Positions 1-7,993 of a stretch of 64,000 bases of DNA are shown here, in pieces. Origin of the DNA: Clostridium punense (lineage in GTDB: Bacteria > Bacillota > Clostridia > Clostridiales > Clostridiaceae); NCBI RefSeq assembly GCF_017874425.1, contig NZ_JAGGLL010000001.1, forward strand, positions 62,001 through 126,000. Direction: 5' to 3'. Each line of letters starts with the position of its first letter. Positions within the stretch are counted from its first letter, which is position 1. Under the pieces are notes generated by a model. That model had not been told where the DNA came from. It was given only the letters and a program-made list of their open reading frames with translations, and did no database searches. The position numbers were made by a program, and so were the translations under genes.

Positions 1-47
1 ACACAATAAAATTCCTGGACATATAACACAAATCCTACTCTTTATAA

Positions 48-98
48 ATAAGAAAAGAATAACTTAATCATGTATTATTCAAGTTATTCTTTTCTTAT
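48..98 (-). terminator. Terminator after the tyrosine recombinase
   Basis: An 18-bp perfect stem (48-65 with 81-98) and a 15-nt loop, followed on the minus strand by a T-rich stretch. It lies about 50 nt past the recombinase stop and would end that transcript. Confidence 0.85.
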
Positions 99-150
99 CA
101 TCTTCACCTATTTAACTTCAATTCCACTAGAGGTAGTCTTTGAGAAAATA

Positions 151-1134
151 TTATAGGAGATCTATAGTATCTCCCGCATTATTCTTAAGTTTATCTATGG
201 AATGTATGTACCTATTGGTTGTGGATATACTTTTATGAGCCGCAAACTCCCTTACCTTCTCAATAGTAGCCCCTTTAGTTATTGCAATAGTTATTGCTGT
301 ATGTCTTGTTGAATGAACTCGTAGTTTTTTATTTATTTTTGCTTCTTTACAAACTCTTTTAATCATATAGTTTAGGGTGCTTGGGTCAAGTTTTTCTCTA
401 TTTTGTCCGTTAAGAGAGTGCCCAATAAATAAATAATCTTCTTTATTATCTTCAGAAGTTCTTCCTGTAGTTTTTATATATTCATTAATAAGTTCCTTCA
501 CCTTTGGTTGGAGTTTAACCATATCTGCTTTATTACCCTTTCTTATAACTTTTACTACATCATATTGCCCATAAGCTACAATATCCTTGAGTTTAATATT
601 TATTATTTCCGATTTTCTTAGGGCTGTGGTTAGGGCTAAAGATAAAATTGCTTTATTTCTTAAACCTAAAACTGTGGATGTATCAATGCTATTTAATAAA
701 ATCTTACATTCTTCCTCAGTTAAAAATTCCGTTTCACTATTGTTTATAGTAGGTTTTTCTTCCTTTAAATTGCTAAAAGGATTAAATTTGATAATTTGAA
801 ATCCACTATAATTATCTACGTATTTCATTAGCCATTTATATAAAGCACTAAGAGAAGATATTTTTCTGTTGATTGTGGCTGAGGAAAGCCCCTTTTCTTT
901 TAACTCTAGGATAAACTCCTGAGCATGAAATATATTGACTTTAACCATATCATCTAGTGCAATTTCTTCTATGTTACTAACTTTAAAAAAATCCTTTATA
1001 TCTCTTTCATAGCTTCTACTTGTATACCTACTCTTTGACTCCCTAAGATCTAAAAAATACCTGATAAAATGTTTATTTCTAAAAATCTGTAAGTCCTTAT
1101 TTAATATTTCATGGGAAGTAATTTCATTTTTCAC
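151..1134 (-). CDS. Tyrosine recombinase, XerC/XerD-like
   Basis: Site-specific DNA recombinase of the phage-integrase/Xer family; cuts and rejoins DNA through a tyrosine-phosphate intermediate. The N-terminal ~120 residues form the SAM-like core-binding domain. The catalytic domain shows the Arg in TALRKSE, a Lys in GNKAD, the HSTRH box, a His in AAHKS (most Xer proteins have G-H here) and the Tyr in NRYIH, so it should be active. At 327 aa it is slightly longer than XerC/D (~300). It starts at a GTG with AAAGGTGA upstream. It sits alone between two terminators, with no phage or transposon genes nearby, so a chromosomal Xer-type role fits better than a mobile integrase. The exact role (dimer resolution or other) is not shown by the sequence. 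Confidence 0.9.
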   Translation of the reverse strand: MKNEITSHEILNKDLQIFRNKHFIRYFLDLRESKSRYTSRSYERDIKDFFKVSNIEEIALDDMVKVNIFHAQEFILELKEKGLSSATINRKISSLSALYKWLMKYVDNYSGFQIIKFNPFSNLKEEKPTINNSETEFLTEEECKILLNSIDTSTVLGLRNKAILSLALTTALRKSEIINIKLKDIVAYGQYDVVKVIRKGNKADMVKLQPKVKELINEYIKTTGRTSEDNKEDYLFIGHSLNGQNREKLDPSTLNYMIKRVCKEAKINKKLRVHSTRHTAITIAITKGATIEKVREFAAHKSISTTNRYIHSIDKLKNNAGDTIDLL

Positions 1135-1506
1135 AATATCACCTTTAACTTTCTAGTTTATGAGAAAATCACTTAAACAATAATTTACAACCTAAAGAAG
1201 TGATTCCCCAATAGAGATAGAAAACTCAAATCTAACATCCATAAGATTTTAATTTTTCTTTCATATCATAAATCAATTATCTTAATTATACACTAGAAGC
1301 TCAAATAATGAACAAATCCATTTTATTCATCTACTTTAGAAGTATAATAATTTTTTATTATTATATAGCTTCATTAAGAAATTATCATAAATCTGACTAA
1401 CACTTATTTTTAATCCTTATAAGAATAAATTAGGCTACAGCACTTATTTATTGCGTGCTGTAGCCTAATACGTTTCGTTTTAATTCAATTTATTCTTGAG
1501 TAAGTT
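1135..1506. other. Intergenic region, recombinase to ptsH
   Basis: About 370 nt without a gene. It holds the ptsH terminator (1429-1469) and an AT-rich stretch that should carry the recombinase promoter. A TATAAT lies near 1286-1291 on the minus strand, but no convincing -35 is at the right distance. No other feature seen. Confidence 0.6.
1429..1469 (-). terminator. Terminator after ptsH
   Basis: A 15-bp perfect stem (1429-1443 with 1455-1469) and an 11-nt loop, about 40 nt downstream of the ptsH stop. The following tract on the minus strand is only moderately T-rich. Confidence 0.75.
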
Positions 1507-1767
1507 TTACCCTTCAAAGCCTTCTACTAATTCACTAATTTCTTTTAAGGCTGCATTTTCATCTGATCCCTTAGTACTAAGTACAATATTAGCTCCTTTG
1601 CTTATGCCCAGTGATAGTATACCTATTAAACTCTTAGCATTTGCACTCTTTCCTTTGTACTCAATTTTAATTTCACATTTGAAACGAGTAGCCTTTTGTA
1701 CTAGCAATGTTGCTGGTCTAGCATGAAGCCCTTGAGAATTTTTAATTTCTATTTCTTTTGATACCAA
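1507..1767 (-). CDS. ptsH: Phosphocarrier protein HPr
   Basis: Cytosolic HPr carries phosphate from enzyme I to sugar-specific EIIA proteins of the PTS. In Firmicutes it is also phosphorylated on Ser46 by HPr kinase to become the CcpA corepressor. The 86-aa product has His15 in GLHARPA and Ser46 in AKSLIGI, so both sites are present. The start is TTG: a stop codon (TGA) lies three codons upstream in frame and a GAGGTG ribosome site is 7 nt away, so no ATG is available. ptsI is not adjacent, as is common in clostridia. It follows aspC by 31 nt, so the two are probably co-transcribed. Confidence 0.95.
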   Translation of the reverse strand: MVSKEIEIKNSQGLHARPATLLVQKATRFKCEIKIEYKGKSANAKSLIGILSLGISKGANIVLSTKGSDENAALKEISELVEGFEG

Positions 1768-1798
1768 AATGTATCACCTCATCTTTTTTGGTGAATTT

Positions 1799-2992
1799 CT
1801 ATTTTACTGTGCTTACAAACTTTTCTATTCTGTCTAAACCATTTTTTATGTTTTCCATTGATGTAGCATATGAAAGTCTTATAAAGTTATCAACCCCAAA
1901 AGCTATTCCAGGAATTACTGCAACTTTTTCTTTTTCTAATAATAAATCACTAAAAGTTAATGAATCCTTAATTACTTTACCTTCTACTTCTTTGTTTAAT
2001 AATTTAGATATATTAACCATTACGTAGAAAGCACCTTCAGGTTTTACACAAGAAAGGTTCTTAATAGAATTTATTCTATCTACCATAAAATCTCTTCTTG
2101 CTTTAAATTCTTTTTTCATGTTTTCAACTTCACTTTGATCACCATTTAATGCTTCTACAGAGGCATATTGTGAAATTGAGCATGGATTTGAAGTTGTATG
2201 ACTTTGAATGTTAGACATTAGCTTAGTAACTTCTTCGCTAGCAGCTGCATATCCAATTCTCCATCCAGTCATAGCATAAGCTTTAGATACTCCATTAATT
2301 ACAATTGTTCTATTATAAGCGTCCTCACTTAAGCTTGCAATTGAAATATGGCCTTCATTTCCATATAATAACTCTTCGTATATTTCATCAGAAATTATAA
2401 ATAAATCTTTTTCTTTTGCAAAGTTTGCAATAGCTTCTAATTCATTTCTTGTATAAACTGTACCTGTTGGGTTATTAGGGCTATTTATTATTATAGCTTT
2501 TGTTTTATCAGTTGCAACTTTCTGTAATTCTTCAACAGTTAATTTAAAAGAATTGCTTTCTTCTGATTGAGCAAACACTGGAACTCCATCAGCAAGCTGA
2601 ATTAGTTCTGGATAACTTACCCAGTATGGAACTCCTACAATAACTTCATCTCCTGGATTTAAAATAGCTTGAAAAACGTTAGCTAAGCATTGTTTTGCAC
2701 CAGTGGAAATAATAATTTGAGAAGTTTTATAAGTTAAGTTATTATCTCTCTTAAATTTGTCAACTATAGCTTCCTTAAGTTCAATTATTCCTGAAGCCGC
2801 TGTATATCTTGTTAAGCCTTGCTCAATTGCTTTAATAGCTGCTTGTTGAATATTTTTTGGAGTATTAAAATCTGGTTCTCCAGCTCCAAATCCTATAACA
2901 TCAATTCCTTCTGCTTTCATTTTCTTAGCCTTTGCTGTTATAGCTAAAGTTAAAGATGGTGATATTTGCATAGCTTTTTTTGATAAAATCAT
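1799..2992 (-). CDS. aspC: Class I/II aspartate aminotransferase
   Basis: PLP-dependent cytosolic aminotransferase that interconverts aspartate and 2-oxoglutarate with oxaloacetate and glutamate. The fold-type I signature is clear: the NSPNNPTG motif, the SDEIYEEL Asp/Tyr pair that contacts PLP, the Schiff-base Lys in NGVSKAYAMTGWR and an Arg in FIRLSYA for the carboxylate. 397 aa is the usual length. I chose the ATG at 2992 over the upstream codon at 3007 because GGGGG lies 8 nt before it and MILSKKA matches the family start. Related family members act on aromatic amino acids or N-succinyl-diaminopimelate, so substrate is inferred. It leads an apparent aspC-ptsH unit. Confidence 0.9.
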   Translation of the reverse strand: MILSKKAMQISPSLTLAITAKAKKMKAEGIDVIGFGAGEPDFNTPKNIQQAAIKAIEQGLTRYTAASGIIELKEAIVDKFKRDNNLTYKTSQIIISTGAKQCLANVFQAILNPGDEVIVGVPYWVSYPELIQLADGVPVFAQSEESNSFKLTVEELQKVATDKTKAIIINSPNNPTGTVYTRNELEAIANFAKEKDLFIISDEIYEELLYGNEGHISIASLSEDAYNRTIVINGVSKAYAMTGWRIGYAAASEEVTKLMSNIQSHTTSNPCSISQYASVEALNGDQSEVENMKKEFKARRDFMVDRINSIKNLSCVKPEGAFYVMVNISKLLNKEVEGKVIKDSLTFSDLLLEKEKVAVIPGIAFGVDNFIRLSYATSMENIKNGLDRIEKFVSTVK

Positions 2993-3173
2993 GTTTTTTA
3001 CCCCCAAATTTTTGCATATTTTACGAAACTGAAATATAAAATTTCAAAATCTCTATAATTATTTTTCATTTAAATTATAATTTTTATTACTCTAAATTAA
3101 AATTTAAATTAAATTTATATTTGAATAATAAAATGCAACTTTCCATAAAATGAAAGTTTAACTTCATAGTTAT

Positions 3174-3202
3174 AATATAGCATTTATTAATTACAGTGTA
3201 AA
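3174..3202 (-). promoter_or_regulatory. Sigma-A-type promoter of aspC-ptsH
   Basis: Minus strand TTTACA (3197-3202), 17-nt spacer, TATATT (3174-3179). The transcript would start near 3167 and give a leader of about 175 nt before aspC. Confidence 0.65.
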
Positions 3203-3219
3203 CCTTTATAGTATATTTT

Positions 3220-3233
3220 TCACAACGTTTACA
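3220..3233 (-). promoter_or_regulatory. Candidate cre (CcpA) site
   Basis: Minus strand TGTAAACGTTGTGA fits the cre consensus TGWAANCGNTNWCA at all but one fixed position. It lies about 60 nt upstream of the predicted aspC start of transcription, the spacing used by CcpA-activated promoters. The assignment is inferred from one site. Confidence 0.45.
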
Positions 3234-3236
3234 AAA

Positions 3237-3270
3237 AAATAAAGAACTTGTTTTAATAAGTTCTTTATTT
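3237..3270 (-). terminator. Terminator after spoVS
   Basis: A 13-bp stem (3237-3249 with 3258-3270), followed on the minus strand by a run of T, 18 nt past the spoVS stop. Confidence 0.9.
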
Positions 3271-3287
3271 ATATAAATCTATAAAAA

Positions 3288-3548
3288 TTATTTAGGTTGA
3301 ACAATTAATCTAATTGCTGTTCTTTCTTCCCCATCAATTTCAATATCAGTAAATGCTGGTATACAAACTAGATCTACTCCACTTGGAGCTACAAATCCCC
3401 TTGCAATTGCAACAGCTTTTATAGCTTGGTTAATTGCACCTGCTCCAATTGCTTGAATTTCTGCTCCTCCCTTTTCTCTTAAAACTCCTGCTAATGCACC
3501 TGCTACAGAATTTGGGCTTGATTTTGCTGAAACTTTTAATACCTCCAT
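3288..3548 (-). CDS. spoVS: Stage V sporulation protein S
   Basis: Small Alba-like DNA/RNA-binding protein required in Bacillus for passage beyond stage V of sporulation. The 86-aa product begins MEVLKVSAKS and contains the conserved AGALAGVLRE, GAGAINQAIKA and ARGFVAPSG segments; it is full length. The ATG at 3548 is preceded by AGGAGG at 7 nt, so the 10-codon in-frame extension upstream is not used. It is a single-gene unit with a sigma-H-like promoter and its own terminator. It marks the organism as a spore former, although SpoVS homologues occur in some non-sporing bacteria. Confidence 0.97.
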   Translation of the reverse strand: MEVLKVSAKSSPNSVAGALAGVLREKGGAEIQAIGAGAINQAIKAVAIARGFVAPSGVDLVCIPAFTDIEIDGEERTAIRLIVQPK

Positions 3549-3588
3549 AAATAAACCTCCTAAGTTAAACTTTATCATTGCACTATAC

Positions 3589-3617
3589 TAATTCTACAAA
3601 AAACATAAAAATCCTCT
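3589..3617 (-). promoter_or_regulatory. Sigma-H-like promoter of spoVS
   Basis: Minus strand AGAGGATTT (3609-3617), 11-nt spacer, GTAGAATTA (3589-3597). Both boxes match the Bacillus sigma-H consensus RNAGGAWWW / RNNGAATWW at every specified position. spoVS is a sigma-H target in Bacillus subtilis. Confidence 0.75.
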
Positions 3618-3963
3618 TAAAATGTTTTAATTTATTTTGAAAATTGAAATTTCTTGTTTATTTTACACTATTAACCCTATTTTTTGCTTATTCTTGGCAT
3701 TAATAAAAACCATATTTCCCCGCTATTCTCATTCTATTTTAGCATTAATTATAATTTTTTATAATCAATTTGTCTTCGATACTGCCAAGGTTTTCACCAC
3801 ATCTTTTTAGTAAAAAATGTTGAATTACTTATAAATAATAGGAAGCGAAATTAATTCTTATCTAATTCATGAAATCTACCTTGATACCCTTAAACTTTTT
3901 AATATGAATTTCATTGATGATGATCAAAATAAACTTTCATGGTAGAAGTCTATAATTAAAAAA

Positions 3964-4003
3964 TCTTCTTGAATTTCAGCAAAATAGCTAAAAATCAAGA
4001 AGA
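3964..4003 (-). terminator. Terminator after rny
   Basis: TCTTCTTGA (3964-3972) pairs with TCAAGAAGA (3995-4003), with further AGC/GCT pairing inside; a T run follows on the minus strand. It is 29 nt beyond the rny stop. Confidence 0.85.
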
Positions 4004-4031
4004 CTTGTTGTTTGCAAAGTTATTTTATTTT

Positions 4032-5582
4032 CTATTTGGCATATTCTATTGAACGTGTTTCTCTAATTACATTTACCTTGATTTGACCTGGATATTCAAG
4101 TTCACTTTCTATTCTTTTTACAATATCCCTTGCCACTTCAATAGCACCTGCATCATTAATTTCTTCTGGTTTAATCATAATTCTAATTTCTCTTCCAGCC
4201 TGAATGGCATATGACTTTTCTACGCCTTCATATGAATTTGCAATTTCTTCTAATTTCTCTAATCTCTTAATGTAAGCTTCTAAAGTTTCTCTTCTAGCAC
4301 CTGGTCTTGCTGCAGATATAGCATCTGCTGCTTGAACTAGTATTGCTTCTAAGGACTGCATTTCTACATCTCCATGGTGAGCTGCTATAGCATTAACAAC
4401 TAGTGGTGACTCATGATATTTCTTGGCAATTTCTGCACCAATTAGTGCGTGTGGCCCCTCAACTTCATGATCAACAGCTTTTCCTATGTCATGTAATAAT
4501 CCTGCTCTTTTCGCTAAAGTTGGATCAATTCCAAGCTCTGAAGCCATAAGTCCTGCTAAATAAGATACTTCAATAGAATGTTTTAAAACATTTTGACCGT
4601 AACTTGTTCTGTATTTTAATCTACCTAACAGCCTAACTATCTCAATGTGTAGTCCATGTATACCAGTTTCAAAGGTAGCTTGTTCTCCCTCTTCTCTAAT
4701 ATCATTTTCAACATCCTTCTTAGCTTTCTCAACCATTTCTTCAATTCTTGCTGGATGTATTCTTCCATCAACTATTAACTTCTCTAATGCTATTCTTGCA
4801 ACTTCTCTTCTTATAGGATCAAATCCTGAAAGAATTACTGCTTCTGGAGTATCATCAATTATTAAATCTACACCAGTTAAGGTTTCAAGAGCTCTAATGT
4901 TTCTACCCTCTCTTCCAATAATTCTTCCCTTCATTTCATCATTAGGAAGAGATACAACATGTACTGTTGACTCAGCAACATGATCTGCTGCGCATCTTTG
5001 GATAGCATAAGTTATAATCTCTCTAGCCTTTTTATCTGCCTCTTCCTTAGCCTTTGATTCTAATTCCTTAATCATCATTGCAGTTTCATGTTTGATTTCT
5101 TTCTTAACCTCATCCAATAAAACCTGTTTAGCTTCATCAGATGTAAGACCTGATATTCTTTCTAATTCCTGTCTTTGTTTAGTATACAATTCTTGTATAC
5201 CTGCTTCTAATATTTCAACCTCTTGTTGCTTTTTATTTAATGATTCTTCCTTTTTCTCAAGAACTGTGCTTTTCTTATCTAAAGATTCTTCTCTTTGAAT
5301 TATTCTTCTTTCAAGTCTTTGAATCTCGGTTCTTCTTTCTCTTGACTCTTTTTCAAAATCAGTTCTTAATCTATGAACTTCTTCCTTGGCCTCAAGAATT
5401 GCCTCTTTCCTCTTTGATTCAGCCTCTTTTTTTCCTTCTTCAATAATTCTTTTTGCCTCGTCTTCAGATTTAGCTATATTAGCTTGAGATATATTTTTTC
5501 TTGTATAAATAACAACAAAAATTCCAATTAAAATAACAACGAAAATTGCGCCTATTAATAAAATAATTGTGCCCATTTCCAT
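4032..5582 (-). CDS. rny: Ribonuclease Y
   Basis: Membrane-anchored endoribonuclease that starts decay of many mRNAs in Firmicutes, usually as part of a degradosome-like network. The 516-aa product has one N-terminal transmembrane helix (about residues 4-25), a long charged coiled coil (about 30-190), a KH RNA-binding domain with GREGRN (about 205-270) and an HD domain with HDIGK and HHGD metal-binding motifs (about 330-430). Length is as expected. It has its own promoter and terminator. Its position next to recA is common in clostridia and Bacillus. Confidence 0.97.
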   Translation of the reverse strand: MEMGTIILLIGAIFVVILIGIFVVIYTRKNISQANIAKSEDEAKRIIEEGKKEAESKRKEAILEAKEEVHRLRTDFEKESRERRTEIQRLERRIIQREESLDKKSTVLEKKEESLNKKQQEVEILEAGIQELYTKQRQELERISGLTSDEAKQVLLDEVKKEIKHETAMMIKELESKAKEEADKKAREIITYAIQRCAADHVAESTVHVVSLPNDEMKGRIIGREGRNIRALETLTGVDLIIDDTPEAVILSGFDPIRREVARIALEKLIVDGRIHPARIEEMVEKAKKDVENDIREEGEQATFETGIHGLHIEIVRLLGRLKYRTSYGQNVLKHSIEVSYLAGLMASELGIDPTLAKRAGLLHDIGKAVDHEVEGPHALIGAEIAKKYHESPLVVNAIAAHHGDVEMQSLEAILVQAADAISAARPGARRETLEAYIKRLEKLEEIANSYEGVEKSYAIQAGREIRIMIKPEEINDAGAIEVARDIVKRIESELEYPGQIKVNVIRETRSIEYAK

Positions 5583-5703
5583 TTAATCAACACCTCCTTT
5601 GCTTATTCTGTAATATCTATTTGCAATAAACTAAAAGCTAGAAAAGGTGTCATACTTATTCAATTGGTAGCAATTATATTATGCTAAACCAGTATTTGTA
5701 TTT

Positions 5704-5732
5704 ATTTTATATTAATTTTACATCAATGTCAA
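5704..5732 (-). promoter_or_regulatory. Sigma-A-type promoter of rny
   Basis: Minus strand TTGACA (5727-5732), 17-nt spacer, TAAAAT (5704-5709). Nearly consensus; about 120 nt upstream of the rny ATG. Confidence 0.8.
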
Positions 5733-6024
5733 GATTGTTACCAAATAGTGCGTACAACTTAAACAATGTTCTACAATAAATTATACACAATTCTTATAAT
5801 TTTTATACTTGCAAATCATAAAACTCTTTACTAAGTTTTGTTTTCAAAGGGGTATAGGGTATAAGCTCATAAGTAACTTAAGTATTAATTTTGCTATAGT
5901 CAGCCAAATTCATCACTTAACCCATACTTATGCTACCTTAATCCTTTAACTTTTTGCTAATGAATAAAATAAATTTTCACTTTGGAATCCTGTATCTTTA
6001 TTTTAAACTTATTCTAAAACAAAA

Positions 6025-6055
6025 ACAGTTATGAACCATTTTTATTCATAACTGT
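6025..6055 (-). terminator. Terminator after recA
   Basis: 11-bp perfect stem ACAGTTATGAA/TTCATAACTGT (6025-6035 with 6045-6055) followed by TTTTTGTTTT on the minus strand. It is about 120 nt past the recA stop. Confidence 0.85.
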
Positions 6056-6110
6056 CTTTACAGGAAACCTAAGTAAAACTTAATTTATCAATAAAATATT
6101 ATCAGTTTCC

Positions 6111-6144
6111 TTATAGCTAATAAAACTAGTTTTATTAGCTATAA
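6111..6144. repeat. 34-bp perfect palindrome downstream of recA
   Basis: The sequence 6111-6144 is its own reverse complement, centred on CTAG at 6126-6129. It lies 32 nt past the recA stop and upstream of the true terminator. It has no T run, so it is not itself a classical terminator. Confidence 0.9.
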
Positions 6145-6176
6145 TACACTATTAAACTTTTTATTTGGCATATATT

Positions 6177-7220
6177 TTATTCTTCAGTCTCAGTCGTAGC
6201 TACTTCAACCTTTGAAATATTCTCTTTGTATAGAGGTAGATTATGCTTTTCTCTAATTTTATTTTCAACTTCTAATCTAAGTTCTGGATTTTCTTTAAAG
6301 AAAGTCTTAGCATTTTCTCTTCCTTGACCTAATCTTACATCTCCATAGGAGAACCATGCTCCGCTCTTTTGAACAATTTCTTCTTTTACAGCTATGTCAA
6401 GAACATCTCCTTCTTTTGAAATTCCCTGACCATACATAATATCAAATTCTGCTTGTTTAAATGGTGGTGCTACTTTATTTTTAGTAATCTTAACTTTTGT
6501 TCTATTCCCAAGGAATTCCTCGCCTTGTTTTATAGTATCTACCTTTCTTACATCCATTCTAACTGAGGCATAGAATTTAAGTGCTCTTCCTCCTGGAGTC
6601 GTCTCTGGACTTCCAAACATTACTCCTACTTTTTCTCTTAACTGGTTAATAAAGATAGCTACACATTTAGATTTATTTATTGCACCTGCAAGTTTTCTTA
6701 AAGCTTGAGACATTAATCTAGCTTGAAGTCCCACATGGGCATCTCCCATTTCTCCTTCAATTTCTGCTTTTGGAACTAGAGCTGCAACAGAGTCAATTAC
6801 TATTACATCCACAGCACCAGAACGTACTAATGCCTCTGCAATCTCTAAACCTTGCTCTCCTGTATCTGGTTGGGATACTATTAAGTTATCTATGTCAGCA
6901 CCTAGAGCCTTTGCATAAACTGGATCTAAGGCATGCTCAGCATCTACATAAGCAGCAGTTCCACCGGCTTTCTGCGCTTCAGCAACTATGTGTAGTGCAA
7001 CTGTAGTTTTACCAGATGATTCTGGTCCGAAAATTTCTATAATTCTTCCTCTTGGAACGCCCCCTATTCCAAGTCCTATATCTAACCCTAGGCAGCCTGT
7101 TGAAATGGCCTCTAGATTCATAACTGTATTTTCTCCAAGCTTCATTATAGAGCCTTTACCAAATTGTTTCTCTATTTGTCCCATAGCAGCTTCTAATGCT
7201 TTTAATTTTTCGTTATTCAT
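6177..7220 (-). CDS. recA: Recombinase RecA
   Basis: ATP-dependent strand-exchange protein for homologous recombination and SOS induction through LexA self-cleavage. 347 aa, full length. Walker A GPESSGKT at residues 65-72, Walker [11 protein letters not shown], the L2 DNA-binding loop with [17 protein letters not shown], and an acidic C-terminal tail. ATG start with AGGGGA nearby. It is preceded by a near-consensus promoter with an overlapping LexA box and followed by a palindrome and a terminator, so it is a single-gene unit. cinA, which often precedes recA in Firmicutes, is absent: pgsA is next. Confidence 0.98.
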   Translation of the reverse strand: MNNEKLKALEAAMGQIEKQFGKGSIMKLGENTVMNLEAISTGCLGLDIGLGIGGVPRGRIIEIFGPESSGKTTVALHIVAEAQKAGGTAAYVDAEHALDPVYAKALGADIDNLIVSQPDTGEQGLEIAEALVRSGAVDVIVIDSVAALVPKAEIEGEMGDAHVGLQARLMSQALRKLAGAINKSKCVAIFINQLREKVGVMFGSPETTPGGRALKFYASVRMDVRKVDTIKQGEEFLGNRTKVKITKNKVAPPFKQAEFDIMYGQGISKEGDVLDIAVKEEIVQKSGAWFSYGDVRLGQGRENAKTFFKENPELRLEVENKIREKHNLPLYKENISKVEVATTETEE

Positions 7221-7257
7221 ATATTTCCCCTAAGGGTTCACCATCCTTTCACATGTC

Positions 7258-7269
7258 GAACATTAGTTC
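7258..7269 (-). promoter_or_regulatory. LexA (SOS/Cheo) box of recA
   Basis: Minus strand GAACTAATGTTC, an exact GAAC-N4-GTTC core of the Gram-positive LexA operator, just downstream of the recA -10. It predicts LexA repression and DNA-damage induction. Confidence 0.85.
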
Positions 7270-7275
7270 TATTTA

Positions 7276-7304
7276 ATTATATAATAAACTTTTGTTTAGG
7301 TCAA
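7276..7304 (-). promoter_or_regulatory. Sigma-A-type promoter of recA
   Basis: Minus strand TTGACC (7299-7304), 17-nt spacer, TATAAT (7276-7281). The LexA box overlaps the expected start of transcription. Confidence 0.9.
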
Positions 7305-7351
7305 CTATATTATAGATTTTCAAGAAATATCCTAATATATTATATTATAAC

Positions 7352-7384
7352 AAGAAGTTCCTACTTAATTAGCAGGAACCTCTT
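7352..7384 (-). terminator. Hairpin terminator after pgsA
   Basis: 14-nt arms (7352-7365 with 7371-7384; one mismatch) form a strong hairpin 33 nt past the pgsA stop. The tract after it (GTTATAATAT) is only partly T-rich. Confidence 0.65.
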
Positions 7385-7416
7385 ATTATGATTACCATTT
7401 TATTGAAGTTTAATCA

Positions 7417-7959
7417 TTACTTGTTTGTTTTTATTACATTTTTGTTTTTTATAAAATAGTCGAACCCAGATATTAAAGTTATAATTACAGACACTCCAAT
7501 AGATATATCAGTTATAATCTTTAACCAATGTAATGGGTAACTTAGATAAACTAATCCCACTATTATAGCAACTATCTGAATTACAGTTTTAGCCTTGCCC
7601 CAATTACTTGCAGCTATAACCAAACCATCAGAAGCAGCTAAAGTTCTTAGTCCCGATACAGCAAATTCCCTAGCAATTATTATCATAGCTACCCATCCGA
7701 AAATAACATCTCTTTCAACTAAAGTTATTAATGCAGAAGTAACTAAAAGTTTATCTGCCAATGGATCCATGAATTTACCAAAGTTAGTAATTTGATTTCT
7801 TGACCTAGCTATATATCCATCTAATTTGTCCGTGATGGATGCAAGTATAAAAATAATAGTTGCAATTACCGTGCCAGTTGGACTATTTAATGCAATAAAA
7901 ATTAAGAATATAGGTACTAACATCATTCGTAGTACTGTAAGTTTGTTAGCAAGATTCAT
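7417..7959 (-). CDS. pgsA: CDP-diacylglycerol-glycerol-3-phosphate 3-phosphatidyltransferase
   Basis: Integral membrane enzyme that makes phosphatidylglycerol phosphate, the committed step to PG and cardiolipin. 180 aa with several hydrophobic helices. The CDP-alcohol phosphotransferase motif DxxDGxxAR...GxxxDxxxD is complete (DKLDGYIAR, then GKFMDPLAD, about residues 40-68). The start at 7959 is chosen over the codon at 7968 because AGGAG is 9 nt upstream and MNLANKLT is the family start. It follows rimO by 34 nt and ends before a hairpin, closing the ftsK-rimO-pgsA unit. Confidence 0.95.
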   Translation of the reverse strand: MNLANKLTVLRMMLVPIFLIFIALNSPTGTVIATIIFILASITDKLDGYIARSRNQITNFGKFMDPLADKLLVTSALITLVERDVIFGWVAMIIIAREFAVSGLRTLAASDGLVIAASNWGKAKTVIQIVAIIVGLVYLSYPLHWLKIITDISIGVSVIITLISGFDYFIKNKNVIKTNK

Positions 7960-7993
7960 TACACACATCTCCTACTTCCAATTTGATACTTAT

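Larger units (their letters stand above)
3549..4031. other. Intergenic region, spoVS to rny
   Basis: About 480 nt. It contains the spoVS promoter (3589-3617) and the rny terminator (3964-4003). The middle (3640-3960) is AT-rich without a supported ORF; short complementary segments around 3870-3950 do not make a convincing structure. Confidence 0.6.
5583..6176. other. Intergenic region, rny to recA
   Basis: About 590 nt. It holds the rny promoter (5704-5732), the recA terminator (6025-6055) and a 34-bp perfect palindrome (6111-6144). No ORF with a ribosome site was found in 5740-6020. Confidence 0.6.

Noticed and set aside
3008-3236. T-box leader upstream of aspC
   Set aside because: No AGGGTGGNACCGCG-like antiterminator or terminator pair is present in this stretch.
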